NCBI GenBank assembly: GCA_005406025.1
Contig: BGZK01000101.1
Location: forward strand, 372,001 to 436,000
Direction: 5' to 3'
From: Eumeta japonica
Lineage: Eukaryota; Arthropoda; Insecta; Lepidoptera; Psychidae
Length of the DNA stretch: 64,000 bases
Shown: positions 1-11,730 of the stretch, one piece after another
Numbering within the stretch: the first letter of the stretch is position 1
Layout of the letters: every line of letters starts with the position of its first letter
Made by a program: the position numbers and the translations under genes
Notes under the pieces: model-generated
Databases searched by the model: none
Told to the model about the DNA's origin: nothing
What the model saw: only the letters and a program-made list of their open reading frames with translations

Positions 1-833
1 AACGTACTTTACGCGTGTGTGCGTTTACTGGAATTGTCTTAAGGTTTAATTTGGCAATGATCAATTTTCAGCACCTCACGGCGGAATCGTAATCCTTCCC
101 TCGATCCTCTATTACGGAGGTATTTATCTGCCAATAAAATTACAAATACTTCTAAAGTGGCCAATTTTTTTCATTATTTCAGTAAAAAGTAAAAAAAAAA
201 AGGACTAGTTTAAGAAAAAAACTAAGAGAAACAAACCTTTACGAATAGAAACTGAGTTGCTAAATAGAAAATAATTATTGAACTTATTCTTTTCCTGAAG
301 GAACCTGTGTAACCACGTTATTACTAAATTATGATATTTAAGTACAAAGCGTGGGGCGCTTTTCCTCAAAAATGTGTAGAAAGGTTTAATTTCTTAGCGC
401 CACTCGCTCATACATTCAAATAACAAACTGAATAAAAACATGGTTTATACATTCAAGCTCTTTCGGAAAAGAGAAAGAGAGCATAGCTTAAATAATTATT
501 TTCTCGTTTTCTGTACAGTAACCACCTATTTATTATATAAAAACGTATTTTTTTAGTTCTTGCAAGGGATATATATGAACAGATTTATTTTGGAATTATC
601 AATAATATAAAAAATAATTTTCCATTTATTTACATTTAGCAAATAAATATTATTTTGATGATGATTTTTGTTTTTCTTTCTTTTGTTCTTAACTCCATTT
701 TTAATGTAACCGAAGATCTTGTAGAGCACGAGATCTGTACCTTTTTTTATATATCTATTGTAATTAAATTTATATTTTTTAAATTTTAATTTAAAATTAA
801 TACCTTTAAACGAGCAGTTTTTGTATGTATATA
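1..833. other. AT-rich non-coding DNA
   Basis: No coding signal is visible here. The stretch holds A/T runs and a reverse-strand open frame at 553-882 that is mostly Lys, Asn, Ile and Tyr, as expected from AT-rich non-coding DNA. The left end of a mariner element closes it. Confidence 0.6.
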
Positions 834-2033
834 TTAGGAGTACAAATAAGTTTCCGCCGTTTTGAGATAGATGGTTTGGCATGAGGCTTACGTTAAAATT
901 CGCAGATGATAACCAGCTTGAAAATTAGGTTCCTCATCTCAGAACATCACAACCCTTTCATATTATAAACTTCACATTAGCATCATATACTTTTTTATCT
1001 AAAAATGTCTAAACTTAAGCCAAATAAGCGTCATTTGCGGGAACTTTTAATTAACTTGTTTAATTTAAAAAAATCTGCAGCTGTGGCACATCAATTGCTA
1101 GTAAAAGCAAATAATGAGGTTGCCTTGAGTGAGAGAACGTGTAGTGAGTGGTTTCAAAAGTTTAAAAACCGTGATTTTGACATAGAAGACAAAGATCGCA
1201 GTGGAAGGCCAAAAATTTATGAGGATGCAGAATTGGAGGAATTATTGGAGGAAGATTCGTCTCAAACACAAAAGGAACTTGCACTTACTTGAGTCATTTT
1301 AAGTCACTCAGCAAGCAGTCTCGCGTCGTTTAAACATCGCATGATTCATAAACAAGGTAATTGGGCTCCATACGAATTAAAGCCGAGTGATGTTGAACAC
1401 GATTATGCATAAGTGAAATGTTGCTAGCTAGACACGAAAAAAAAAAGTGTTTTACATCGAATCGTCACTGGTGATGAAAAGTGGATACATTATGATAATC
1501 CAAAAAGAAGAAAATCAGCTGGGTGTGGTGTATTAAGAATTGCTTAATCCAAGCAAAACAATCACAGAAACTCTATACCGAACACAATTGATGAGATTAA
1601 ATCGAGCTCTGAAGGAAAATGCCCTCGATGCTACTCCAGACACGACGAAATTATTCTTCTACATGGTAATGCTCGTCCGCATGTAGCGGTTCCGGTGAAA
1701 AACTATTTGAAAACACTTGATTGTGAAGTACTACCCCACCCGCCGTATTCACCAGACATTGCGCCGTCCGACTGTCATCTGTTCCAGTCAATGGCACATG
1801 CTCTGTCAGAGCAGCGGTTCACATTATATGAAAATACCAAACGTTGGGGTGATTCGCGGATAGCCTCAAAGGATAAGGAATTCTTTAGACTTGGAATACG
1901 AACGCTGCCTGAAAGATGGAAAAAAGTAGTTGCTAGTGATGAACAATACTTCGATTAAAATTAAATTACTGTTTTTTCATAAAAAACATTATTTTATTGA
2001 CAAAAAACGGCTAAAACTTATTTGTACTCCTAA
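834..2033 (+). mobile_element. mariner-family DNA transposon, decayed, with both ends
   Basis: A 1200-bp element is bounded by terminal inverted repeats of about 30 bp. The left end starts TTAGGAGTACAAATAAGTTT at 834 and the right end, read in reverse, starts with the same 20 bases at 2033. A TA dinucleotide sits outside each end (832-833 and 2034-2035), the target duplication expected of Tc1/mariner elements. The length is close to the 1.3 kb usual for mariner. The plus-strand transposase between the ends is broken, so the copy cannot move on its own. The right flank is a short (TA)n tract, which may have been the target. Confidence 0.93.
1005..1958 (+). pseudogene. mariner transposase, broken
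   Basis: This is the cut-and-paste transposase of the mariner at 834-2033. The N-terminal third (1005-1289, about 95 codons) is open and carries the helix-turn-helix DNA-binding region with the family landmarks SERTCSEWFQKFK and DRSGRP. A stop at 1290 and frame changes follow. The first catalytic Asp lies near 1470-1500 in the motif TGDEKWIHYDNPKR. The second lies near 1655-1690 but reads HGNARPH where active copies have H-D-N-x-R-P-H, so the Asp is now Gly. The third lies near 1740-1790 in PPYSPDIAPSDCHLF, the D34D signature. The last frame (1695-1958) runs to the natural C-terminus ending in F-D. The catalytic loss and the frame breaks each inactivate it. The family call is very secure; the subfamily cannot be settled by eye. 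Confidence 0.93.
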
Positions 2034-3680
2034 TATATATATATATATATATAATAGGATATCGGAAACTGCTCTAAAGATTCCCATGACACTTATTATG
2101 CAGGAGATTGCGGGAGCCATATGTTGATCTAGAGAGATTTCATTTTTAGAAAACCTCGTATTATTCATGTTTTTAGGCTATGAATTAGAATTAAAGGGCG
2201 AAGGTAAATTTACTCACTATCGACAAGACTATAATGCCACAGTTGGGAAATCGGGCAGTCCCGAATATAGAAGACCCCGGTTCGATTCCACATTAATATT
2301 TTTTTTCAATTCCAGTTTTTTTTTTAATTTTATTTCTTTGTGAGAAATACTATTATTAGGAGCAACTAACTGCTTTACCGACACAGCAACACTAAAACTA
2401 CTTGAAAATAGATGGCGTTGTTAAGCAATACTAAGCCAATGCGTGTTTGGTTTCAGGTTAGAACAAGAAAATCAACTGTTTACTTATGTTATTGATAAAA
2501 TATGTGTCTCTTTTAACTAACGTGTTCATTTTAAAATGCCGCAAAGATCTTTGAAAAAAACTCTGTAAGATCGAAAAATATTATTCACATCTCAATAGTA
2601 TGTAATTCATATCTATAAAAAAAATACCATATCCATATCATAATAGTCATCCAGGTACTATTTATTTAACAGAATCACTGCTCCGAAGCTTATGAAATTG
2701 AATAAAGATATTTTTTGTAAATTCGTATTTCAGGAGTACCGAAATGATGCATTCGGAATTTCATCAGACTCGCTTGGCCGCGCCATCCGTCTGTCACATT
2801 AATGAAGATAAATGAAAAAGGATATGGTTTTTTAATAAAGTAATATCGAAAAGTTAGCGGAGGTTTTTTATCCCCACATGAATTCAACCAGAAGCGATTT
2901 TTTTATTATCTAAGCATGTGTGTGAAATTTGATAGAAAGACATATATTATAAGAATATTTAATGTACTGTTTAGTTCTTAGCTATGTATTCGTGTCGGGA
3001 ACTATTGTGCTTTTGTTATGCTATCTTTATGTCAGAAGTATAAATGATATTACTGCATAAAATATTTTGGAGTAATTAACGAAAACCTGTATCTTAATAT
3101 TCATAAATATAATAGTCATTGTAAATGAATTCAAAACGTGAGTTTTATCGAATTTTATTAGAATTATTCACCACTATACATTGTACCACTAAAACAGTTT
3201 TTCATATTCACCTTGTGAAGTTGAACTGCTCGTCTTAACCAAAATATCCAAATATTCATCTGGCTGTACTTTTTACATAACTTTACGCTATTCCTGATTA
3301 AAATATAAACGGTTTAACACAATCTTCTACATAATAATGCTACATAACGTAGTAATGATATATAAGTCATTACCGGAGAAACCCTAAGGGCCCACGATGA
3401 GATGCTGCAGCCGCACCGGCGCTCGGGTGAAGCCGAAAAGGACGAATGGAAGGGACCTGCATTCAAGTAAAAGCGGTATAACAAACGATCTTATTAAAGG
3501 GTAAAATACGAGGCCCTACGTAGCGGTGCGTATCATTCATTATGAGGACGGATCGACGGGACGGGTTTATGAATTTTCCCATTCTTGTGTTTGAAGAACG
3601 AATTTTGACGCTGCATGTACTTATCAATATCACGACGTAACGTCAAATTTAAAATATAAAACGCTACACGTCGCGTCATT
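2034..3680. other. Non-coding, no gene seen
   Basis: There is no open frame with amino-acid composition typical of protein. A tRNA-promoter-like B box lies at 2279-2289 but no tRNA fold could be drawn around it. A slightly GC-richer patch at 3390-3560 stands out from the AT background without any coding signal. Confidence 0.5.
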
Positions 3681-3714
3681 TTTAACTTTGTGCTAAGAAA
3701 ATTGAGTTTTTTTC

Positions 3715-4845
3715 ATAAAATTCAAAAGTTTCTGTTTTCATTCAATTATCGAACATAGATTATTCATCAGATTTTGACGTTTTAGGGTCCTAGCGATCGA
3801 TTTCGACCATTTATCGAGTGATGTTTGTGTGTGTGTGCGTGCGTGCGTGATTACCTGTACCTTTCATACCCTCTCGTAATTTTTGTACAGATTAATCGAT
3901 CCAAACGTAATATGCGACATCCGAATAGGGTCCACTCAATTTTGAGGAATCTCGAAAACAAGGCTTTCAGAATTTTAAAATAACTTTTAGCCCGCTCTGC
4001 TGACCGATACCAAAACGTAATGATCTCTTTTCGCCAAGCAGTTGCATCGACTGCCACAAACTGTATAAAAAACGTATGATTGCTTCAGGAGATGTTGGAA
4101 AAATATTTTTAAAACTGTTTTTTTAGAATACATTATATTGTTAGTTATTATACAGCAAAAAAATTATTTATTTATTATAAAAAATAGATTGCGCTACAGA
4201 TAGGACCTAAAATCTATCCAGTTGTTTTTCTTAAAAAACAACGACGAATGTTTCTAAATTAAAAAAAATCGGTTGATTTGTTTAAGAGATATTGTTGGAG
4301 AAAAATTTTTCAAAAGTGTTTTTTAAATACTTTTTAAACTCTATCGATAAATTTTAAAATCTAACCTGCTATTGTTCCATATAAATAACGTCAATCGCCG
4401 TAAACTGCATCAAAGTCTTAATGATATCTTTCGAAAGAATCAATTTCAATGGAAATATATCGTCAATGAAATATTCGAAAAAAAAAGGATTTCTACAAAA
4501 GAACCTGAATTTCTGGAGTTATGTTTGGAACGTGGATTAATATTTGGTACTCAGTCATCTTTTGCTTCTTAAAAAACTGCGTTGAATGCTGCAAAGCAGA
4601 TCAGAATCGAATTACGCTTTCGGAATATCGTAATTGAAATACGAAAAAATAGCGTTCTATAACTTTCGGTTATGAAAATTTAAAAATTGTCTTTAATGAG
4701 GAAAATACTGTTTTCAACCCGACTTTTCCGGTTAGAGTTTTCATCAGATCTTGACATTTTAGGCTTCTACAGATTTATTTTGTCTATTTTCCGATTAATG
4801 TCTTTATTTCTCTCTCTCTGTTGTGTGTTTGTGTGTGCGTGTGTG

Positions 4846-4889
<44 letters not shown>

Positions 4890-4960
4890 TGTGTGCGCGC
4901 GCCTGCGTAAACGCCTCATTACTTTTGAACGGATTAAGGGATCTAAACGGAGTATATGAT
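3715..4960. repeat. Two diverged copies of an old dispersed repeat
   Basis: The segment 3715-4060 and the segment 4660-4960 follow the same order: a 'TTTTCATCAGATYTTGACRTTTTAGG' type stretch, a short spacer, a TG-rich simple repeat, then a stretch of the type 'TGAACGGATTAAxxGATCTAAACG'. Related text with the same 'ACTCAGTCATCTTTT' core occurs at 4540-4560 and 7518-7535, on the two sides of the RTE fragment. This suggests that the LINE landed inside a field of older copies. No coding capacity is seen. Confidence 0.6.
4821..4901. repeat. (TG)n microsatellite
   Basis: Mostly pure TG dinucleotides with CG and TA interruptions, at the end of a short CT run. A 90-codon open frame over it is rich in Val and Cys only because of the repeat. 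Confidence 0.9.
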
Positions 4961-4978
4961 GATAATAATAGCCTTTAG

Positions 4979-7320
4979 TCAGACTTTCTTTATACAGTTT
5001 ATTTGGTTAAAATTATTGAAACTAAAAACTAAATAGTTATTACACTGTCTATTTGCCTCCTGGCAAAGGCCTCCCCAACTGTCTCCATTCTTCTCTATTC
5101 CTGGATCATCTGGACCTGCTGCAGCTTCTATTTCACCGACCCACCTCCTAACAGGTCTGTCCCGATTTCTTTTCTTGTCGCTTGTGAACCTATACATAAT
5201 ACTGTCTGTAAACATTTTTCTGTTCCTCTAATTATATGTCCTATCCACTTCCAATTTATCTTCGTGAGAGCCTTTTTAAAATCTTTAATTCTTATTTGTT
5301 ATTTTATAGATGTGGTCCTGATTCTATCTAATAACATTTTTCTTATCACTCTCCTTCCCATAACTGTTTCACATGTTTCCAGTTTTTGAATGTGAGTTTT
5401 GGTGGTCGCCTAGGTTTTTCAACCATATGCGAGGACAGCTTAATATAAACGTATCGAAAAGTGTTTTTTAATATATAAATTCATACCTTTATTTCTCATG
5501 ACTCCTCTTAGGCTCCAATATTGTTTCCATGTATTTTCTATGCGTCTATCAATTTCTGTTGTAGTTAAGTCCGTTGATGAAATTTTTTGCCCCAGATATG
5601 TGTATTCTCTTATATATTCCATTATGTTATTATTGATAGTTTCTTGTTTACCATTTGTTTTATGTGTGTTCATATTTAGTCCTACATTCCTACTCACTCT
5701 ATCGAGGTCATTAAACATTATTTGCAATTCATCCTTTGATGTGGTGAAGATTGTCAGATCATCTGAAAATCGTAAGTGGGATAGATTCTCACCATAAATT
5801 GGTATTCCGATTTTTTGCCAGTCTTATTGAAGAAAAATTTCCTCCAGAACTGCTACAAAGACTTTAGGCGAAACTGGATCACCCTAACGCACACCTCTTT
5901 CTATTTTTATTTCTTTTCCTTCCCTATCTAGTTTGATTTTGGTTATACTATTCAAATAAGTATTTTTCAGTTTTCTGATGTATTTATTTTCTACAGCTTC
6001 GTTTTTAAGAGCTTGCCATATTTTTACGTGTTCTTATGAATCAAAGATATTAGTGTAATCTACAAAGTAGCAGTAAAAAGTTATGTTATATTCTTTGGCT
6101 TTTTCGAAATTTTGTTTCACTACATGTATATAGTCTAAAGTAGAAAAACCACTCCTGAATCCAGCTTGTTCTCTAGTTGCAGCTTGATTTTCATCTAACG
6201 TCGTATTTAATCTGTTCAATATTATGTTAGAGAAGACTTTATATATATTCGATATTAATCTAATATGTCTATAATTAATAATGTTGTTTTTGACTCTTGT
6301 GTAGCAATATAATTGTTGATGTTGTTCAGTTATGGTATAATTTCAGTCTATAGCACATCATTGAACAAATGTGTAGGTATAGGTACAAGAAGGTCTCCAT
6401 TTTGTTGTTAGAAGTTCATTGCTGATGCCATCCCTACCGGGCGCTTTATCGTTATTTTTTGCGATCTCACAGCTTCGTCTACTTTTGTCTATTGACAAAA
6501 GTAGACGAAGCTGTGAGATGAGGACAAGTATCAGAATATTATTATATTCTGGTACTTGTTCTCCATCCTACAAATCTGTTGTTGAATTAATCACTTGTTT
6601 TGAATACAACTTTCGAAAAATGCGAGTAGCTGTTGAAAGAATTTCTGACCGTCTGTTTTTGTTTTTACTTTCCGAACCTGTAATATTGGGCATTCAGTCT
6701 TTTTTTTCCTGTTAGTAGCTTGATTGCTTTTCTGGTATCTCCAGTCTTCTGAATGCATTTTTCTAACCTTTATACCCTGTATCTTTGTCGGTCTTTTCTC
6801 ATATGCCGTTTAATTTCTTTACTCTTCTCAGCTATATCCCTTTTTATGCCTCTTGTCCTTCCTTATATAGATATTTGTTCAGTTCTACTTTCTATTAACG
6901 CTTTTGTTTCGTTTGTCAGCCATTTTACCGTCTTATATTTATTTTTCGGATTATTACGATTTTTTGTATTGAAAAGCTTTTGTAGCCTGAAAATGCTACA
7001 AGATATATGCATACTTGTCCTGAATATTTAAGTGTTTTATGTTTACAATAAAATTTTTCAGCTTTTCTTTCGATTCTTCAATAATCACGGGTTCAATAAT
7101 ATTAGTTTCCCTTATTTTAAAATGGCTGTTTCTCTTTGATATATAAATATTTAGTTTGGCTCTTACCATTCTATGATTACTGTTAAAATTTATACTATTC
7201 ACGACTGCACATTCTATAAAGTTATCATATTTATTATTTGAAATATAATGAATTCCGTTTTTGTGTCATAGAGATGTCCATGTCCACCTATTGTTGTTGC
7301 GTTTTTAGTATAAACTATTA
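4979..7320 (-). pseudogene. RTE-type endonuclease/reverse transcriptase remains
   Basis: Recognisable pieces, in minus-strand order: near 7320-7140, the endonuclease end with T-W-T-S, an NEIDYI-like stretch and SNHRMVRAKLNIY; 6219-6034, the reverse-transcriptase fingers with REQAGFRSGFSTLDYIHV and the F-V-D-Y-T-N-I-F-D-S segment; near 5890-5820, GVR-stop-GDPVSPKVF, where the usual Gln of GVRQGD is an in-frame TAG; near 5780-5750, the catalytic box F-S-D-D in place of F-A-D-D; 5727-5440, the thumb with NVGLNMNTHKT and YTYLGQKISS; 5215-4979, the tail with RDRPVRRWVGEIEAAAG. The reaction would have been target-primed reverse transcription. Several stops and frameshifts inactivate it. The family call is secure; the exact clade rests on memory of lepidopteran RTE proteins. 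Confidence 0.85.
6464..6519. repeat. Perfect 26-bp hairpin inside the RTE remnant
   Basis: The arm at 6464-6489 and the arm at 6494-6519 are exact reverse complements with a 4-base loop. A second, slightly imperfect hairpin follows directly (arms about 6525-6540 and 6547-6562). LINE coding sequence should not hold such palindromes, so they arose after insertion or during reverse transcription. Confidence 0.95.
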
Positions 7321-7449
7321 GGTATTTTCAAGTTGTTCTCGTAGGTTACTTGTATGATTTTTTCACCATTTCGTGCTTTCTTTCCTGAGCAATTTGGTCC
7401 TTCTTCATCTTCTCAGCTTCTATAAGGTTCTAATTCTGCTGATATAAGA

Positions 7450-9620
7450 TATAGTTATTCGAAATAATGAGTTTTTCAAAATCACATGTGAAAGTCGTGA
7501 TGAATCGATGTTTGATACTCAGTCATCTTTTCCCGTTTCAAAAATTGCCTCACATAAAACAAATCAAAATCAAACATGCTCCAAAATATTTTGTAGGTGA
7601 AAATATAAAAATAGCAGTATTTTAACAATAATTTAATAAATAACTTTTTGAGCTCAAAAACTTATAGATAATATTTGTAACTCAAATAACTTAAAACACA
7701 TCGATAAATATCATAGCGGAAAGTTTCGAAATGACCTGCAAGGTGACCCTCTTTATAGATTTTTTTAATTGAAAAGCTGTTATAAATTGTAATTTATAGT
7801 GATCTAGTTTAATAAGTAATCGAGTAAGTGTGTATGATATTCTCAAGGTAATGCATAAAAAAAATTAAAACGGTTGATTTTGCAAACCATCTCTAAAATT
7901 TTACAATATGATACAATATTTATCGATGTGTATTGAAGCACGTCGAGGTCAAAAATATAGTTGTCTTAAGGATCCAAGATTCATTTTAAAATTTTCAGCT
8001 CAAATGTTTGACAAAACCGGTGAGAACTTTTGAGCTATGAGGAAACAAAATAGTGAGTATGTTTAAAATATTATGCGCATGCCCCTAGCTAACTTTACTT
8101 TCCTATTATCTAGCGACAGTATGGTTATCCAGGTGTTTTTTGATACATACGTGATAAAGTTAATATATTATTATTAAACTGAATCAAATGCTGTGATTAC
8201 TGTGACAATGACAAAAATAATTACTGTGAATTAGGAGAACATGAAATAATGAAAAATTTAGAAGAAGAGAGGCAAGTTATCACTAGCAATTTACTTACAT
8301 TGAAAGCAAAAGTGCAATATGTAAGGTGATACAACTCATTTCTAATCTGGAATAAACAAAAAATAGTTCATTCATGATAATTCATTCACGGAAAATGGTT
8401 TCCTAGTTTACTTTAACGAACTTTCCAAGACATATACACCAATTACTCTATGAAGTATGTGATCCATGTTGAGATCTACCATGAACATGATATCGACCTA
8501 AGCATGTATCGTAATTTAAATGTTTTATAAAAAAAATTATAATAATTTTAGTTAATATTTAAATTATTTTTTCTTAAATGGGGGCTCCTCCCCCCATCCC
8601 CATTCCATTAGGGCTTTGTTCTGGACCCCACCAGTGCTCTGCGTCTGAACTCCTTCTTTTAATTTTAATAGACATTTCCTCCCAGGCTAGTATAAAATCG
8701 TATACGCCTTACTGATGGATATGTCCTTCATTTCCCTCTTGGTGTGTAATATACTATTCATCACGTTATAAGCTCTTCAAGTTTAAAGATTTGAGTTCAT
8801 TTAAGTATAACGCTATTTTTTAATTTATAAATAAATATCTATTGAATGAGTTGTTCGATTTTCATTTGCGTTAAGGCATAAAACTGACAGTTTTATAAGG
8901 AAACAAGGTTGCCCGATACCAAACTTCAACGCACTAAGAACGTTAGAAGTTACTTCGAAAAAAATATTTTTTCGATTTTTTCGCTAAGATATCTTTTGAA
9001 CAAAATGACCGAGTTCGATGCGGCTTGCAACAATCTATGTCATTTTCTAATTGGAAGAGTTAGTTTGCTTTGAGAATTTATCGGTAGAATAATTTAATAA
9101 ACAATTAAAAAACACATATTGATAATTTTTATAATTTTTTCAACACTAACACACACTCGATGCATTTTACTAAGGAGAAAAAGACGTCCGAGAACCAAAC
9201 ATACAACCAATTAAGAGTTTTGAATGTTGCCTAAAAAAACACTTTTTTTCTTTAATCATATTTTTCGTTAACCATATTTTTTGAACGAACTCATCGATTT
9301 CGATGCAATTTACGACAATTGACGATTTTTTTTAAAGAAAACAACTGGTTAGATATGTAAGGTTAGGTTAGGTTAGGTTTACTTTAAAAAACATTCTAAA
9401 AAAACACTTTTTGGAAAATTGATCTCTCACAATATTTCTTTAACAAATTAACCCATTTTGACGAATTTGATTTAGCAACAATCAACGTTGTTTGTTAAAT
9501 AAAAGAACTGGTTACATTTTGGAATTTATCGGAAAAGCAGTTTACGAAAAATTCTAAAAAAAAAACAGTAACTTCCACATTTTATGAAAATATTTCAATT
9601 TTCATAGCGAGAAGTTAAAA
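7450..9620. repeat. Degenerate dispersed repeat field
   Basis: Several diverged units recur, for example near 8985, 9270 and 9430. Each has the type 'ATATCTTTTGAACxAAxTxACCGATTTCGATGCxxxTTGCAACAAT' followed by 'GGAATTTATCGG'. Similar text exists before the RTE fragment. A short (TTAGG)3 tract at 9363-9377 matches the insect telomere unit but is too short to be a telomere. A 48-codon open stretch at 8183-8329 ends at a possible splice donor and is treated under findings. Confidence 0.5.
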
Positions 9621-10640
9621 AAGATATGAACTCTTATAATATAAACACCTAAGTAAAATATTTCTTGGGCGTGAATAAGCAATTTATGAATTATTTAAAT
9701 GATATATTCAAATAATAACTAAAATTTAATGCTAAAAACAACGTTAAAATATTCACCAAAAATGTATGAAAACAATTATTTATTGAATATCTAGTACATG
9801 TTGAAAAAACCTATAAAAACTGAGCTCGTACCGATACAATCACAAAATGACGTTATAGTCGTTTTGGCATTTATTAAGGAAGAAAACCTTTCAAATAAAT
9901 AAGTTTTCAGAGTTTAATTGATTAATATGGCGCTATTTTATTGTGGAAAAATGTAATGATAACAATTACTCTCAAACGATACTAACTTTGAATCATTCGT
10001 TAATCGCCGGTATAAGACACGAAATGTGAATATACATATTAATTATTGCGCCTTTTCACTGACTTATATTCGGCGAAGCAATCGACATGTGATGTCAAGT
10101 AAAGTTTAAATTTCTTGCTTAGAGCCTAGCTAAACACATCCAGCGAGACGACGATTTGTCGTGGAAACATTAGCCGGCGAATATGCGTTTTTATGGCTTA
10201 GTTACTTATGACGTCCAAAGCTTGCAACAGTTTCGTTCCTAAGTCTACGTTTTGGTCATTTTCAGATCGTGATAATTAAGATATCGTCAACGAGTAAGCT
10301 TAGAAAGTATGCCTTGCCTTGATTAGAGAGAATATCTTCTTTTCATCACATCAAAACCAGTTTAGTAACATCGTATGTCCCCTTATGATCTATTTTAACA
10401 TTTTTTAAATACATATTCTTAGTTCTCCACAACGCAGTTATTAATGATCCACAAGTAAAGATTCAATCAATTCTAGTATAGCACACGTTTTTGCTAGCTG
10501 GCATACGAACAAAAACTTTCCTTTATTAACAGAATAAACTCACTTTAACCTTTGAATAAACTCACTTCATTTCGATAGGTCAACTGTCGACCTACAGAAA
10601 TAAAACGAGTTCTGACCTTAAATTTTTTCAATTACACTTT
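9620..10640. other. Non-coding, no gene seen
   Basis: AT-rich with no coding signal and no repeat that I could recognise. Confidence 0.5.
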
Positions 10641-11000
10641 TTATGTTCCGGTCCACCCACGCTAGGAACCGGTGGAGCCATGTTTTTTTTTTCGTTCCTG
10701 ACCATAATCAAAATTTTACTAATACTTCATTCGGTCAGGCCACGCGCGAACGTCGACGAGTTTGGCCGAACGCCCCGCGGCGAGGGACCGGATGCAACCT
10801 TCGAGAACGACCGCTCTGGGAGGGAAAGTTGTGATAGCGGAGGTGATTCCGTGCGGAGCGTGATTAATAAATTCGAGTATACCTTTTTGTTTCGCTTCTG
10901 GAGTGTGAAAAATCGCTTCGGATGAATACGACGCCCCGTGCCGTATATGCGAGGATGAAACTTAGCGCGGTGTACCACCGGCCGGAGCATCGTTGACGGA
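10640..11000. promoter_or_regulatory. GC/CpG-rich island, candidate regulatory DNA
   Basis: The composition changes sharply to GC-rich with many CG dinucleotides. Overlapping open frames on both strands are a by-product of the lost A/T stops and read as low-information Arg/Pro-rich text. No TATA/initiator arrangement can be argued. The regulatory role is an inference from composition only. Confidence 0.3.
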
Positions 11001-11040
11001 TGGACTTCAGGGAAAGTTTTTAAATGACGTATACGTTTGA

Positions 11041-11043
11041 TAT

Positions 11044-11106
<63 letters not shown>
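11041..11106. repeat. (TA)n microsatellite
   Basis: An almost uninterrupted TA dinucleotide run directly abutting the left arm of the foldback element. Confidence 0.95.
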
Positions 11107-11107
<1 letters not shown>

Positions 11108-11694
11108 TGATCATGGTCTTATTTGAATTTATTAAAGTGAATTAGTTATTATAATAATTTTCTTGTTGGCATTAACCAGGTATTGATTGAATTTGTTAAG
11201 ATAAATTAGTCGATATAGCCAGTTTTCATATTCATACTGAATAAGATCTAAATTGCTTTAGTTAACTAATAATAATAAGAACAATACAGTTGACTAGTCC
11301 ATAAAATAATGATAATCAATCAAAATCATTTTATTTGAAGTGTTTAAGATCTTATTAGGTTCGTATGGAATCAAGATACTTGATCACGAGAATCACAATT
11401 TTGATAGAAGCAACCACGTTTTTTTTTGAGTGTACTTAGATATATATATATATATACAAATATATCTGAAGTGGTTATTTTTATTATTCGCCAAACTAAA
11501 AAATATAAAAATGATTAAGTTTTATTAATATATAATTAAATAAAACACAGGTTCGATTTTTCAGGCTTTCGAGTCTCCGAACGGAAAAAGAAACGGAACT
11601 TTTATAGGATCACTCGTGTGTCTGTCTGTCTATCCCGTCTATCACAACCGATTTGCTTGAATCTACCGGAACGATTAAGTTGACATTTGGTACA

Positions 11695-11730
<36 letters not shown>

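Larger units (their letters stand above)
4962..7450 (-). mobile_element. RTE-type non-LTR retrotransposon, 5'-truncated and decayed
   Basis: Reading the minus strand from 7450 downwards gives the endonuclease end, the reverse transcriptase and the C-terminal tail in the order expected for an RTE-like LINE. The downstream end is a short ATT/ATC-rich tail near 4962-4975. The 5' part of the endonuclease is missing, as expected from incomplete reverse transcription. Stops and frame changes throughout show that it is old. It sits inside a field of a different, older repeat. Confidence 0.85.

Noticed and set aside
553..882. 109-codon reverse open frame
   Set aside because: Lys/Asn/Ile/Tyr-rich text expected from AT-rich DNA, and it overlaps the mariner left end.
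2279..2289. tRNA-like B box GGTTCGATTCC with a weak A-box-like word upstream
   Set aside because: No cloverleaf could be drawn: acceptor and T stems do not pair. At most a tRNA-derived SINE trace.
4687..4959. Cys/Val-rich open frame
   Set aside because: The composition is produced by a TG microsatellite.
9363..9377. Possible telomere repeat (TTAGG)3
   Set aside because: Only three units in the middle of repeat-rich DNA; short interstitial TTAGG tracts are common.
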